DNA of 64,000 nucleotides from Psychrobacter sp. UBA3480 (GTDB lineage: Bacteria; Pseudomonadota; Gammaproteobacteria; Pseudomonadales; Moraxellaceae): the NCBI RefSeq assembly GCF_002377945.1, contig NZ_DFQV01000020.1:255412-319411 (forward strand). The letters are read 5' to 3'. The translations under genes were made by a program, and so were the position numbers. Shown here one piece after another: positions 47,556 through 57,692 of the stretch (its first letter is position 1; each line of letters starts with the position of its first letter). The notes beneath the pieces were generated by a model. It was not told the origin of the DNA and did not search any database. It saw only the letters and a list, made by a program, of their open reading frames with translations.

Positions 47556-48788
47556 TTATACTAATTTTAATGCTTGACGAGTCTCTTGAGCGATGCGGTA
47601 TTCTTCGTCTGTTGGTATAACCCACAGCTCGACACTGCTACCTTCTGCTTGGAAGCTGCCTTCTTGGCCACCGTACAATCCAGCGTTCTTTTCAGCGTCC
47701 ATCTTGATACCGAAATGACGCATGACGGCTAAAATACTTGCGCGCGTGGTGACAGAGTTTTCGCCGATACCACCTGTGAATACAATACCGGTAAATTCAG
47801 GCAGTGCACAGCTTAAGCTAGCGAGGTATTTACCAGCGCGGTAGCAGAACATCTCGATGGCGAGCTGCGCATCTTTATGGCCTTCGCTCGCAGCTTGTTC
47901 AATAGTACGCAAATCATTTGATAGACCAGAGATACCAAGCAGACCGCTTTCGCTATTTAGCATCTTATCCGTTTCTTCTAGACTAATACCGAGCTGACGT
48001 TTCAGATGCATATGTAAGCTTGGGTCGACATCGCCGCTACGTGTGCCCATCATCAGTCCCTCAAGTGGGGTCAGACCCATGCTGGTATCAAGACTTTTGC
48101 CATCATATACGGCGGTTGCTGAGCAACCATTGCCTAGATGCGCGGTTATCCAGCCATGAGGACCTTTTGCTTCAGTGACTTGGCTAGCACGTTCTGAGAC
48201 ATAGGCATGAGACGTACCATGGAAGCCGTAACGACGAATTTTGTGCTCTTCGTATAGGTATTTTGGTAATGCATAGCGGAAGGCGACAGGCGGCATGGTT
48301 TGGTGAAAGGCGGTATCAAATACCACAACTTGTGGAATGTCAGGGTAAATAGCTTGAACCGCTTCAATACCCAAAGCATTTGCAGGGTTATGTAGTGGAG
48401 CTAGTATCTTTAAGCGTTTGACTTCTTCTAACGCATGCTGATCAACGCGAACGGCTTGAGAGTATTCACGGCCGCCATGTACCACACGGTGCCCGACTGC
48501 GATGAAGTGATATTGCTCTAGTAGCTCTAGGATTTTTTGCAGGGCAAGTTTGTGACTACCGCCAGGGATAGAGATCTCTAACTTATCGCCATTTAGCGTG
48601 GTGTGTTTGATACGGGCTGTATCGAGACCTAAGTTTTCGGCAAGACCGGTGATACGAGTAGAGTTGTCATCGCTAATCAACGCGTATTTGATAGAAGACG
48701 AACCGCAGTTGAGGACTAAAGTGGGGCTGGTTAGGGTTGATGTTTCGCTATTCTTATCATCAAAAGTGGTACTTAGGTTGGTGCTCAT
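47556..48788 (-). CDS. ackA: Acetate kinase
   Basis: 410 residues. The ASKHA phosphate loop N-C-G-S-S-S-I-K-Y is near residue 27, followed by V-G-H-R-V-V-H-G-G, V-F-D-T-A-F-H, the G-F-H-G-T-S-H block and F-T-G-G-I-G-E-N near the end. It phosphorylates acetate with ATP, or makes ATP from acetyl phosphate. It is the first gene of the ackA-pta unit; AAGGA precedes the ATG. The first 20 residues form a Ser/Thr-rich extension compared with E. coli AckA. Confidence 0.95.
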   Translation of the reverse strand: MSTNLSTTFDDKNSETSTLTSPTLVLNCGSSSIKYALISDDNSTRITGLAENLGLDTARIKHTTLNGDKLEISIPGGSHKLALQKILELLEQYHFIAVGHRVVHGGREYSQAVRVDQHALEEVKRLKILAPLHNPANALGIEAVQAIYPDIPQVVVFDTAFHQTMPPVAFRYALPKYLYEEHKIRRYGFHGTSHAYVSERASQVTEAKGPHGWITAHLGNGCSATAVYDGKSLDTSMGLTPLEGLMMGTRSGDVDPSLHMHLKRQLGISLEETDKMLNSESGLLGISGLSNDLRTIEQAASEGHKDAQLAIEMFCYRAGKYLASLSCALPEFTGIVFTGGIGENSVTTRASILAVMRHFGIKMDAEKNAGLYGGQEGSFQAEGSSVELWVIPTDEEYRIAQETRQALKLV

Positions 48789-49597
48789 ACTCTATCCTTA
48801 GATTGGTTTTTATAAAGGGCAAATCAATTATATCGTTCGTTCGATACAAAAAAGACGTCTATTGCCACGTCCTGTTTTATTATCATCAAATGCTACATCG
48901 CTGATATCTCAACTGCTGTAGTAAAGGTCACAGCTGAGACATAATGTCATTATTATATGGAATTGATGAAGTTGATAACTGCCGAGTAAAATAAAAATCA
49001 GCTATATCTATGCTGATCATATCAAGCAAGCATATTGGCGATTTTGTTTATACTTGGGCTACTATTTCTGACAGTGCTATGCATCCATGCTTATGAGGTA
49101 ATGCGTATGCATCTCAGGCTAGCATCCTATTGCCGCCGCAAACTGGGAATATAATGTAACACATTTTTGTTTCTACACCACGACAGGGGTAAGGTTTAAA
49201 ATGTGTGATTAATAAATGGCTAAATATGAAATAAATCAATTATATTCAGGGAGTTATAGAACTATAAATGGATAACTTGTATGGGCTGCATAGCAGGGCT
49301 ATGACTCACAAAATTGTAAGAAATATTGTCGAGACACCCATATGTCATACATTCATATCTAAGCTCGCAGACGATATTACTATAAAAATTCGACTAATGT
49401 TTTAGAAAATATCCAACATCACGCAAATTTATTCACCAATCATATTCAGTATCCGTACAGCTTTATGTAATAATGCTATGATGAAAATGGTCATAAGGAC
49501 AGTGCTTTAACTGCTGGTTTGGCTATCAATTTATTTTTTATTTATCACGATTTACTATCGCCATTATGCCGTCGTAAGCTCACAGGTTATCTATTAT
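48789..49597. other. 800-bp intergenic region, ackA to lptM
   Basis: The longest non-coding stretch in the window, between diverging genes. I find no reading frame or known RNA. A 9-bp inverted pair (ACACATTTT at about 49159 and AAAATGTGT at about 49199) and a small hairpin CATAGC-AGG-GCTATG near 49290 are the only structures. It should hold two divergent promoters. Confidence 0.4.
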
Positions 49598-49912
49598 ATG
49601 TCTACTATACACAGCCCCTCAGCAGCCAAGCATGCTAGCTCGTTCGCTCGTACCAGTCGTCAGGCTGTTGCCACTTTATTTATTGGCAGTGTGGTTATGG
49701 TAGGATTGTCAGGCTGCGGGCAAAAAGGTGATCTATATCTGGCAGACTCTAGTAGTCAAACGATAGAGGGCAGTGCGTCTGTACTGGATAGTACTAGCCA
49801 TCCACAAGATGCAGCCCTTGCAGGTATCGACGATGATAACTATCAAAAAAACCGCTATCTAGAAGAGCAAATGGTGCTACCTGAGCCTAGTACTGATCCC
49901 AACGACTATTAA
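49598..49912 (+). CDS. lptM: LptM (YifL)-type small lipoprotein
   Basis: 104 residues. A long basic N-region precedes a hydrophobic segment and the lipobox L-S-G-C with Cys40, followed directly by G-Q-K-G-D-L-Y-L, the LptM hallmark. LptM assists assembly of the LptD/LptE lipopolysaccharide translocon at the outer membrane. The next genes are lysA, dapF and xerC, the conserved order that supports the call. The protein is longer than E. coli LptM (67) through its N-region and an acidic Asp/Ser-rich tail. Confidence 0.8.
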   Translation: MSTIHSPSAAKHASSFARTSRQAVATLFIGSVVMVGLSGCGQKGDLYLADSSSQTIEGSASVLDSTSHPQDAALAGIDDDNYQKNRYLEEQMVLPEPSTDPNDY

Positions 49913-50108
49913 TTGCCACGCTATTAATTACTGGGCTAATAGTTGCGAGGCTAATAATCGCTAAGCTGAATAAATAGTTAGCGGTCAGATGCTTTTTAAT
50001 TGGCTGTCTAACTAACTGTCGATTCTTTACTGCCTGATTGACTAAATAGCTTTGCTACCTAAATTTAATTTTCACCCTTGATAATCTGATTATATTAGAG
50101 ATGTTTAT

Positions 50109-51485
50109 ATGAGTCATTCTGAACTACCTGCTGACTTGACCGATTCTACTACTGGCGAATCCGTTACTATCCAAACTGAGCAAGGACTATATGTTGACCC
50201 GAAAGCGTTGAGTGCTCACTTGCCAGCGCTAAGCTATCGCGACGATGCATTGTATATGGAGCAGGTCAGTATCGATGAGTTGGCAAAACAATATGGCACA
50301 CCTTGCTACGTGTATTCAAAGCAAGCAATATTGGACGTTTATCAAGCTTATACTGATAGCTTTGCCAGTCTGAATCATCAAGTATGCTATGCCGTAAAAG
50401 CAAACTCTAACCTTGCCGTGCTGGGTGTCTTGGCACAGGCAGGTGCTGGGTTTGATATTGTCTCTCGCGGTGAGCTAATGCGCGTGTTGGCGGCAGGTGG
50501 CGCAGCATCACGTGTGGTATTCTCAGGTGTGGGCAAAACGTACAGTGATATCGAATATGCGCTGACTCAAGGTATTGGCTGTTTTAATGTTGAGTCTATC
50601 AGCGAGCTGACTTTAATTAATGAAGTGGCAAAGTCACTCGATAAGCCTGCGCCAATCTCGTTACGCGTCAACCCTAACGTCGATGCCAAAACCCATCCAT
50701 ATATCTCAACAGGTCTCAAAGACAACAAGTTCGGCATCACTCACGAAGACGCATTAGCGGTCTATCAGCAAGCGGCCGACTTATCACATATCGACATTGT
50801 TGGTATTGATTGTCATATTGGCTCGCAATTGACTGAAGTAGAGCCGTTTGTTGCAGCATTAGATAAAGTTATTGAGCTGATACATAGCCTGCGTGACGCA
50901 GGTATTGAGTTACAGCATATCGATTTGGGCGGTGGTTTAGGTGTGCGCTATATCGATGAGACGCCTGTGTCTATCGATGAGTTTGCCCAAGCTTTATTAC
51001 CAAAACTTAGCGGGCTTGGTTTGACCGTGTTCTTTGAGCCAGGTCGTAGTATCGTTGCTAATGCTGGCGTGCTATTGACTCAAGTTGACGTACTCAAGCC
51101 GACTGAGCATAAGAATTTTGCTATCGTTGATGCCGCGATGAATGACTTGATTCGTCCTGCTTTATATCAAGCTGAGATGGCGGTGATTCCAAGTGTATTA
51201 CCTAGTGCTGGTATCGATACGGATGGTACGCAGCCGTGGGATATCGTTGGCGCGATTTGTGAGACGGGTGATTTCTTGGCAAAAGACCGCCTACTATCAT
51301 TGGCCACAGGCGATGTACTTACCATTACAGGTGCAGGTGCTTACGGCTTTACCATGAGTAGTAACTATAACTCACGCCCGCGTGCTAGCGAAGTAATGGT
51401 GTCTGGTGATAGTCATCAGCTTATTCGCAAGCGCGAAACGATTGAAGCGTTATATGCAGATGAAACATTGTGGCAGGATAAATAG
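50109..51485 (+). CDS. lysA: Diaminopimelate decarboxylase
   Basis: 458 residues, alanine-racemase-type PLP barrel. The PLP lysine is Lys97 in CYAVKANSN; H-I-G-S-Q-L, the glycine-rich D-L-G-G-G-L-G-V and the C-terminal I-C-E-T-G-D-F-L with catalytic cysteine are present. It makes lysine from meso-diaminopimelate, the product of dapF just downstream. About 35 N-terminal residues precede the usual start of the family. It follows lptM by about 200 bases and ends in its own terminator. Confidence 0.95.
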   Translation: MSHSELPADLTDSTTGESVTIQTEQGLYVDPKALSAHLPALSYRDDALYMEQVSIDELAKQYGTPCYVYSKQAILDVYQAYTDSFASLNHQVCYAVKANSNLAVLGVLAQAGAGFDIVSRGELMRVLAAGGAASRVVFSGVGKTYSDIEYALTQGIGCFNVESISELTLINEVAKSLDKPAPISLRVNPNVDAKTHPYISTGLKDNKFGITHEDALAVYQQAADLSHIDIVGIDCHIGSQLTEVEPFVAALDKVIELIHSLRDAGIELQHIDLGGGLGVRYIDETPVSIDEFAQALLPKLSGLGLTVFFEPGRSIVANAGVLLTQVDVLKPTEHKNFAIVDAAMNDLIRPALYQAEMAVIPSVLPSAGIDTDGTQPWDIVGAICETGDFLAKDRLLSLATGDVLTITGAGAYGFTMSSNYNSRPRASEVMVSGDSHQLIRKRETIEALYADETLWQDK

Positions 51486-51570
51486 CATTGTAAGACGCGT
51501 TAATTGATATGGTCATCGATGGCTGTGTTGATTAAATAGCTTTTTAATTATAGCTCTGTTGATTAAAGAG

Positions 51571-51602
51571 AACCCACTGTGGCGATAACAGTGGGTTTTT
51601 TT
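51571..51602 (+). terminator. Terminator after lysA
   Basis: A perfect 10-bp stem (AACCCACTGT and its complement) with a seven- to eight-base loop is followed by seven T. dapF and xerC must therefore also have their own promoter. Confidence 0.9.
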
Positions 51603-51738
51603 GTGCCTAATGCTAAGTAAGTAGGTCAGTTGTGAGATATACATATAACTTGGTATTTGATAGCGGTGATAATTATGATTGTATCTGACAGCGTGCTAAT
51701 ATAAGGCATACATAAAAATAGGATAGGACATCAAAGAT

Positions 51739-52626
51739 ATGCTAATAGAGTTTACTAAAATGCATGGGTTGGGTAATGATTTCATGGTCATTGATTTAGT
51801 GACCCAGCGCTTAGATTTGACCAAGGATTTGGTGCAGTTATTGGGCGATCGTCACCTAGGCATTGGTTTTGATCAGCTGCTCGTAGTTGAGCCACCCATG
51901 CGCCCTGATGTCGATTTCAGTTATCGTATCTTTAATACTGATGGCACCGAAGTCGAACAGTGTGGCAACGGCGCTCGTTGTTTCGCGCGTTTTGTGCAAG
52001 CACGTAAACTGTCATTTAAGCAGCGTCTACGCGTTGAGACGGCTAGCGGTATTATTTCTCTAACTACTGATCGTTACGGTTGGGTAGATGTCGATATGGG
52101 CAAGCCTAAATTTGAGCCAGATGAGATTCCATTTAGCCCAAGAGCGACGACCAAAATTCAAAACACCTATCATCTTGATGTAAATGGTACGCCTGTGCAG
52201 CTGTACGTTGCCAATATGGGTAACCCGCACGCTGTGATAAAAGTCGATGACGTACTCGATGCTGAGGTTGAGACTCTAGGTAAAGCAATTGAGTCGCATC
52301 CTGCATTCCCAGACCGCGTCAATGTGGGCTTTATGCAAGTGATGAATCAGCGCCACATTCGTTTGCGTGTGTACGAGCGCGGTGTAGGCGAGACGCAAGC
52401 TTGTGGTACGGGCGCGTGTGCAGCAGTAGCCGTTGGTATACGTGAGGGTTGGCTCGATGAGGGTGAGGAAGTTCGCGCACAGCTATATGGTGGCAGCATG
52501 ATTATCAAATGGCAGCCAGGTTATTCGGTTACGATGACGGGTCCGACCGCTTTCGTTTATGAAGGTGTATTTAGTCCAGATGGCCTGATGGCACAAGTGG
52601 GACTTAAACCAAATGCTGAAGGCTGA
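51739..52626 (+). CDS. dapF: Diaminopimelate epimerase
   Basis: 295 residues. The two catalytic cysteines are Cys75 in E-Q-C-G-N-G-A-R-C and Cys222 in A-C-G-T-G-A-C-A. The start M-H-G-L-G-N-D-F is typical. It converts LL- to meso-diaminopimelate for peptidoglycan and lysine. It lies between lysA and xerC in the conserved cluster and ends 46 bases before xerC, so the two are probably co-transcribed. Confidence 0.96.
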   Translation: MLIEFTKMHGLGNDFMVIDLVTQRLDLTKDLVQLLGDRHLGIGFDQLLVVEPPMRPDVDFSYRIFNTDGTEVEQCGNGARCFARFVQARKLSFKQRLRVETASGIISLTTDRYGWVDVDMGKPKFEPDEIPFSPRATTKIQNTYHLDVNGTPVQLYVANMGNPHAVIKVDDVLDAEVETLGKAIESHPAFPDRVNVGFMQVMNQRHIRLRVYERGVGETQACGTGACAAVAVGIREGWLDEGEEVRAQLYGGSMIIKWQPGYSVTMTGPTAFVYEGVFSPDGLMAQVGLKPNAEG

Positions 52627-52672
52627 TAACTGTTGTTAGGCCAGTCGCATAAATGCCAAGGATGGTTCTAGT

Positions 52673-53695
52673 ATGGCTATGTCTAATAATAAAGGCAATC
52701 AGGCAGCGAACTCAGCACCTTGGCTATCTACTGAGCTGGCCGCCATTATAGAGTCCGATGCTGCGTTACGAGAGCTACTTGCACCTGTGCATCGTTGGCT
52801 CAATACATTATCTGTTCGCAACCATTCACCGCATACTCTGACCGCTTATTTCGCTGGTTTAAATCAACTGGCATTATTTTTACGTGGTAAGCGTCTAACG
52901 TGGACACGCTGTGATAAACGGCAACTTGCCCAGCACATTAGTCAACGTCTTGATGAAGACAAGCTAGCGCTTGCCAGTGTCCAGCAAGAGTTGTCTGCGA
53001 TTCGGCATTTTTATGGCTGGATGATTGAAGAAGAGTTAGCACGTATCAACCCAACCACTGGCTATCAGCTTAAGCGTAGTCCTAGACCGCTGCCTTCTAT
53101 CGCTGATGTCGATTTACTGACTCAGCTACTCGATCAAGAGATGCCTGATACGCCAGAGCAAGCGCGCTTATGGTTACGTGACAAGGCCATGTTTGAACTG
53201 CTCTATAGTAGTGGCTTGCGTGTTGGCGAATTGGTTGCACTCGATATGACAGATGTAGACCTGTCTGAGTTACGGGTACGAGTCACGGGTAAGGGTAATA
53301 AAACACGCCTAGTGCCATTAGGGATAAAGGCAGCAGAAGCGATTAGTTGCTACCTGCCGCATCGTAACCTGTGGGTAGAGCAAATGGACAATGCCTTGTT
53401 TATCAGTGAAAAGCTCGGCACCAGATTATCAACACGGGCAGTGCAGCAGCGTTTAAAAGTTGCTGCCACCCGCGCAGGTATCGCACAAAACATGTATCCA
53501 CATCTACTGCGTCATTGTTTTGCATCACATATGCTGTCAGGCAGTGGTGACTTGCGCGCCGTACAAGAGATGCTCGGGCATAGTGATATTAGCACCACGC
53601 AAATTTATACCCACGTTGATTTTGCAAAATTAACGCAAGTTTATGATCGCGCCCATCCACGAGCAACTCATGCTCAAAATGAAGACTTGTCCTAG
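52673..53695 (+). CDS. xerC: Tyrosine recombinase XerC
   Basis: 340 residues. The catalytic set is Arg183 (SSGLRVGEL), Lys207 (TGKGNK), His277-x-x-Arg280 (HLLRH), His303 (LGHSD) and Tyr312 (QIYTH). The N-terminal SAM-like DNA-binding domain spans about 30-125. It acts with XerD at dif to resolve chromosome dimers. Its place after dapF is the normal chromosomal one, so it is the housekeeping enzyme and not a phage integrase. It has 25-30 more N-terminal residues than E. coli XerC. A second ATG two codons in is an alternative start. Confidence 0.95.
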   Translation: MAMSNNKGNQAANSAPWLSTELAAIIESDAALRELLAPVHRWLNTLSVRNHSPHTLTAYFAGLNQLALFLRGKRLTWTRCDKRQLAQHISQRLDEDKLALASVQQELSAIRHFYGWMIEEELARINPTTGYQLKRSPRPLPSIADVDLLTQLLDQEMPDTPEQARLWLRDKAMFELLYSSGLRVGELVALDMTDVDLSELRVRVTGKGNKTRLVPLGIKAAEAISCYLPHRNLWVEQMDNALFISEKLGTRLSTRAVQQRLKVAATRAGIAQNMYPHLLRHCFASHMLSGSGDLRAVQEMLGHSDISTTQIYTHVDFAKLTQVYDRAHPRATHAQNEDLS

Positions 53696-53728
53696 CAATT
53701 AGGCACGAAATCTACTGTAATTAATAAT

Positions 53729-54598
53729 CTATGCCAAACGATGACAGTCAAAGATAGGCAGTTTCTGACGGCCTTGCTCTTGCGCTTGTTTGTCTAATGA
53801 CGCCATGACGATGGCATATTGTTTATCCAACTCGCTATCGTCATAGCTTGCGATAACAGTACTATCAAACGCTGTAATAGCTGCATGTCCCCATGTTTGA
53901 CGAGTACTACCATCTTTATAAAGATGATCACCACCTTGCGCTGCGCCAATGACCATACACTGACTATCTAGAGCACGCGCCCGTAATAACAACGACCAGT
54001 GCGCTTGCCCAGTCAAGTACGTAAAGGCAGAAGGGGCACTCAATAGTTCAGCACCTGCTTGTCGCAGACGCTGCGCCAATGCTGGGAAGCGCAAATCAAA
54101 ACATACCATCATGCCGAGCTGATAGACTGTATTGCCTACTGCTAGTGGCGCAACTACGGTCTGCGTACCCGGCTCAAAGGTCGCCGCTTCGTTATAGCTG
54201 CCATGCTTATCGGCTACAGTTGCGGTAAACAGATGAATCTTGTCGTAACGTGCTACACGGGTACCATCTGGTGCAAACAGCTGGCTCACTTGGCGCAATC
54301 TACCATCAGGAACGACAGTGCCATTAGGGCGATAATGGCAGGGTAACGAGCCTGCTAGTACATGGATACCAGCGGTGCGGGCGTAATCTGCTATCGTCGC
54401 TGATAAATCATCAAAACGCTCAGCAGTAGCAGATTGCTGCCCCATGCTACAGCAGTTCTCAGGCAATACAACAAGCTCAGCACCTTGAGCTTGTGCGTCT
54501 GTGATGGCGGCTTTGATATCTGCTAGATTATCCTCAACATTCTGCTGACTGTTCATTTGAATAGCAGCGACGTTAAGTTGGTGGTTACTTGAATTCAT
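53729..54598 (-). CDS. Carbon-nitrogen hydrolase, Nit1/YbeM-like
   Basis: 289 residues of the nitrilase superfamily, with the triad Glu47 (LPENCC), Lys120 (Y-D-K-I-H-L-F) and Cys166 (M-V-C-F-D-L-R-F-P). The motif set matches the Nit1/YafV-YbeM branch, whose best known activity is hydrolysis of deaminated glutathione, a repair of transamination side products. An alternative amide substrate remains possible. AGGA lies 8 bases before the ATG. It converges on xerC with only about 30 bases between, and no clear terminator is visible. Confidence 0.87.
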   Translation of the reverse strand: MNSSNHQLNVAAIQMNSQQNVEDNLADIKAAITDAQAQGAELVVLPENCCSMGQQSATAERFDDLSATIADYARTAGIHVLAGSLPCHYRPNGTVVPDGRLRQVSQLFAPDGTRVARYDKIHLFTATVADKHGSYNEAATFEPGTQTVVAPLAVGNTVYQLGMMVCFDLRFPALAQRLRQAGAELLSAPSAFTYLTGQAHWSLLLRARALDSQCMVIGAAQGGDHLYKDGSTRQTWGHAAITAFDSTVIASYDDSELDKQYAIVMASLDKQAQEQGRQKLPIFDCHRLA

Positions 54599-54885
54599 GA
54601 CAATATTCCTATTGGGTGTGAGCTGTATTGGCCATTTACCGTAATTTATTTATTATAATATTTTCGCGGTAATGAGCAGACTGCTCGTATTTATGGGTTG
54701 CTCATCCTTGCCAAGATGATAGTTTACTAGCGATAGCAAACCAAACGTATCCGGACAAAACATAAATTATCATAGCAAAATTGTGGCAAAAAATGCTATC
54801 GTCATGTCCTGATAAGATTTATGTCGTTACCTTTACTGACAGAATAAACACAATATCACTAAGATCGGAGTGCAAGAAGCCGCCC

Positions 54886-56544
54886 ATGAGTATGTCGTTC
54901 GGATTGGCGACCACGCTGAGCAACTCACAAAAGCTAACCCCGCAAATGCAGCAAGCCATAAAATTGCTGCAGCTCTCTAGTCTTGAGCTCGCACAAGAGG
55001 TTCAGGCAAAGCTAGATAGTAATCCATTACTTGAACGTATTGAAAATGATGACGAATACGACAGTGGTGACGATGAAATAGAGGAGTGGAGCGAGCCATT
55101 GACGCTTGATAGTTGGAATCAAAGTAGTATTGACTCATTCGACTCAGTACCTACTAGCGGTACAGAGTACAGTGGCGATAGTAGTGATAGCTTCAGTGAT
55201 AGTTTGGATAAGCTTCAACAGCCTAATATCGATGATAGTGCAATAGATGTAGATAGCTACAGCAGTTCTGATACCGATAGCTTTGATATAGGTAGCTTTG
55301 ACACGGGTAACTACGCCTCTACTGCAATGGGCTCTGGCAATAGTAGGGGTGATGAAGATTTCGATAGTTACCAAGGCGGTACATCGTCTACCATTCAAGA
55401 TCATGTGCGCTGGCAGCTGAACTTTAAGCGTTTATCAGAGGCCGATACGCTGATTGCAGAATATTTAATAGACTCCATGGATGATATGGGCTTTATTCGA
55501 ATTAATATAGATGAGCTGCTGCAGAGCTTTGATACGATGGCAAGTTTCTATCAATGGGATGAGCGCGTTGAAAAAGAAGAGGTCTTGACGGTATTACGCA
55601 TTATCCAGTCCTGTGATCCCGTTGGCGTAGGGGCGCGTCATTTAAGCGAGTGCTTATCGATTCAGCTATCCAAACTAGATGCCCACACCGAATATCTACA
55701 AGAAGCCCAAGCGCTACTATCAGCGAGCGAGCATTTAGTCAGTAATAATATTAAAGCACTGACTGAATGTACAGGGCTTGCACCAGAATATATTACACCT
55801 GCGCTTACGCTACTACGTACCTTAAACGCTTCGCCAGGGCTGCTATTTCAATCTAGCCAGCCTGACTATGCCCAGCCGCCTGAAAGCTACGATATTCCAG
55901 ATGTGTTGGTCACACCTGTTAGAAACAATAAGGCGACAAGTAACTCTGAAGTAGAAGAGGATGGCTGGTATGTACGCCTCAATCCAGACACCCTACCAAA
56001 ACTACGCGTAAACCAAGAATATGCCAATCTAGTCAAGCGCGGCGATGACAGTCCTGACAATCAATATCTACGCGAAAACCTTACCGATGCTCGATTGTTT
56101 ATTCGTAGTATCGAAGAGCGCAATCAAAACCTACTCAAAGTAGCGACCAGCATTGTACGCTATCAACAAGAGTTCCTGCAGCATGGTGCAACCGCCATGC
56201 AACCCTTGATATTAAAGGCAATTGCTGAAGAAGTTGACTTGCATGAGTCGACAGTCTCACGCCTTACCACCAGTAAAACCATCTTGACGCCGCAAGGATT
56301 GTTTTCTTTGAAACACTTCTTCTCCTCTCACGTAAGTAGTGCTGATGGAGATATCTCATCGACCGCTATCAGTGCCATGATTAAAAAGCTCATCGCTGAC
56401 GAAGATCCCAAAAAACCATTATCAGACAGTCGTATCAAGGATGAGCTGTTAGCAGATGGTATCGATATAGCCAGAAGAACCGTCGCCAAATATCGTGAAG
56501 CAATGAATATTGGCTCGTCTACTCAGCGCAAACAGAAATACTAA
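54886..56544 (+). CDS. rpoN: RNA polymerase sigma-54 factor with an expanded acidic region II
   Basis: 552 residues from the ATG at 54886; 35 further codons are open upstream, but conserved sequence begins here with L-S-N-S-Q-K-L-T-P-Q-M-Q-Q-A-I-K-L-L-Q-L-S. Region I, the core-binding part and the C-terminal RpoN box A-R-R-T-V-A-K-Y-R-E (near 530) are intact. Between about residues 45 and 170 is a long Asp/Ser-rich acidic stretch that makes the protein about 75 residues longer than E. coli RpoN. It directs transcription that needs bEBP activators. hpf follows, as is common next to rpoN. Confidence 0.93.
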   Translation: MSMSFGLATTLSNSQKLTPQMQQAIKLLQLSSLELAQEVQAKLDSNPLLERIENDDEYDSGDDEIEEWSEPLTLDSWNQSSIDSFDSVPTSGTEYSGDSSDSFSDSLDKLQQPNIDDSAIDVDSYSSSDTDSFDIGSFDTGNYASTAMGSGNSRGDEDFDSYQGGTSSTIQDHVRWQLNFKRLSEADTLIAEYLIDSMDDMGFIRINIDELLQSFDTMASFYQWDERVEKEEVLTVLRIIQSCDPVGVGARHLSECLSIQLSKLDAHTEYLQEAQALLSASEHLVSNNIKALTECTGLAPEYITPALTLLRTLNASPGLLFQSSQPDYAQPPESYDIPDVLVTPVRNNKATSNSEVEEDGWYVRLNPDTLPKLRVNQEYANLVKRGDDSPDNQYLRENLTDARLFIRSIEERNQNLLKVATSIVRYQQEFLQHGATAMQPLILKAIAEEVDLHESTVSRLTTSKTILTPQGLFSLKHFFSSHVSSADGDISSTAISAMIKKLIADEDPKKPLSDSRIKDELLADGIDIARRTVAKYREAMNIGSSTQRKQKY

Positions 56545-56903
56545 TTATCTAAGCTCATCTTTCTATAAGGTTAATGGCTACCTGTCTGTATAGTGCAATA
56601 CAGATATAAAAAATAAAATTTTTTGATTATATAGAAACCAAGTAGAAATAATAGGTATTGTTACACTTCATTACAATTTAATGGCTTGCTACTGGGCGAT
56701 TTTCATGACAAATTAGAGCCATACCAACAACGAAAACCAAGCGCCGATTTATAGTATTTATTTACAACTAATAAAGGAGACGATAAAAGGATACGTCGAC
56801 ACATTACTAGAGGCATTGGTATAGTTAGTGGTAAGGCAGGATGATAAGAGCAAGAATGCTATCTCATCTGTTGATTGTAAGTTACAAATAAAAGGACAAC
56901 AAT
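56545..56903. other. Intergenic region, rpoN to hpf
   Basis: About 360 AT-rich bases. A GGAC-type ribosome-binding site for hpf is at its end (AAAGGACAAC). I see no terminator after rpoN, so read-through into hpf is possible. Confidence 0.4.
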
Positions 56904-57284
56904 ATGAATGTTTCTATCAGTGGTCATCATATCAGCGTTACCGAAGCTATGGACACAGCAGTACGCGAGAAGCTTGAAAAAGTAGAGCGTCACTTTGATC
57001 AGATACAAAGTATTCAAGTGATTTTATCGTTGGACAATAGTGGTGCTAGCGACGGCGGTAAAAAGAGCCATAAAGCTGAAGCAATTATGCGTGTCTCGGG
57101 TCAAGAAATGTTTGTCCAAGCGTATGAAGATGATATGTATAAAGCCATTAACGAGATGGCAGACAAGCTAGATAGACAAGTACGTAAGTATAAAACCCGT
57201 CAAGAGCGCAAAAAGACTCAGGGTGCAGGACGCGATAGTCGTTATCAGGATCTAACCCCTGCAGAAGCAGTACCAGCAGCCTAG
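56904..57284 (+). CDS. hpf: Ribosome hibernation-promoting factor
   Basis: 126 residues, short HPF type. The start M-N-V-S-I-S-G-H-H-I-S-V-T and the central A-Y-E-D-D-M-Y-K-A-I-N-E-M-A-D-K-L-D-R-Q-V-R-K-Y-K region (written split) match the S30AE ribosome-binding fold. A 25-residue hydrophilic tail follows. It binds the 30S decoding region and promotes 100S dimers in stationary phase. Its place after rpoN is conserved in many proteobacteria. It is followed by a strong terminator. Confidence 0.92.
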   Translation: MNVSISGHHISVTEAMDTAVREKLEKVERHFDQIQSIQVILSLDNSGASDGGKKSHKAEAIMRVSGQEMFVQAYEDDMYKAINEMADKLDRQVRKYKTRQERKKTQGAGRDSRYQDLTPAEAVPAA

Positions 57285-57387
57285 TTCAAGTTTAAAACTT
57301 TGAACACTATCGTTACAAGCTAGTGAAAGCAGACTAAGAGAATAAAAAATTTATAAGTAGCTACTGCATTAGTTTGTAATTGACGTA

Positions 57388-57427
57388 AAAAAAGACCTCT
57401 AACGTGTAATACGTTGAGGTCTTTTTT
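57388..57427. terminator. Bidirectional terminator, hpf / thiS
   Basis: A stem of AAAAAAGACCTC and its complement, with inner pairing AACGT/ACGTT. The flanking genes converge. Confidence 0.9.
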
Positions 57428-57491
57428 AGCATTAGTAAACTTAGAACGAAATAAACTAGCTGTCAGCTCAAGCTTATCTGTCTAAACATTA

Positions 57492-57692
57492 TTAACCACC
57501 GCCGACGGCCTGTACTACTTCGATATTCATACCTTCTACGATACGTAGTTGAGCAAGCTCGCTCTTTGGCATCAGCTCGCCGTCTACTTCTACAGCGTAA
57601 CGACCTTGGCTAAGACCAAGCTCATTGATAACCAGTTGTACAGTCTGATGAGTGGTTTGCAAGCTTTTACCATTGACACTAATGGTGCTCAT
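57492..57692 (-). CDS. thiS: Sulfur carrier protein ThiS
   Basis: 66 residues of the ubiquitin-like beta-grasp fold. It ends in the functional diglycine (Q-A-V-G-G-G at 61-66), whose last residue is adenylated and thiocarboxylated to supply sulfur for the thiazole ring of thiamine. It starts with the ThiS pattern I-S-V-N-G-K. thiG is not visible in the window, so the usual thiSG pairing is broken here. AAGGAG precedes the ATG. Confidence 0.93.
   Translation of the reverse strand: MSTISVNGKSLQTTHQTVQLVINELGLSQGRYAVEVDGELMPKSELAQLRIVEGMNIEVVQAVGGG

Noticed and set aside
52673..53695. Phage integrase or integron recombinase
   Set aside because: It lies in the conserved lptM-lysA-dapF-xerC cluster and has normal XerC length and motifs; no phage genes are nearby.
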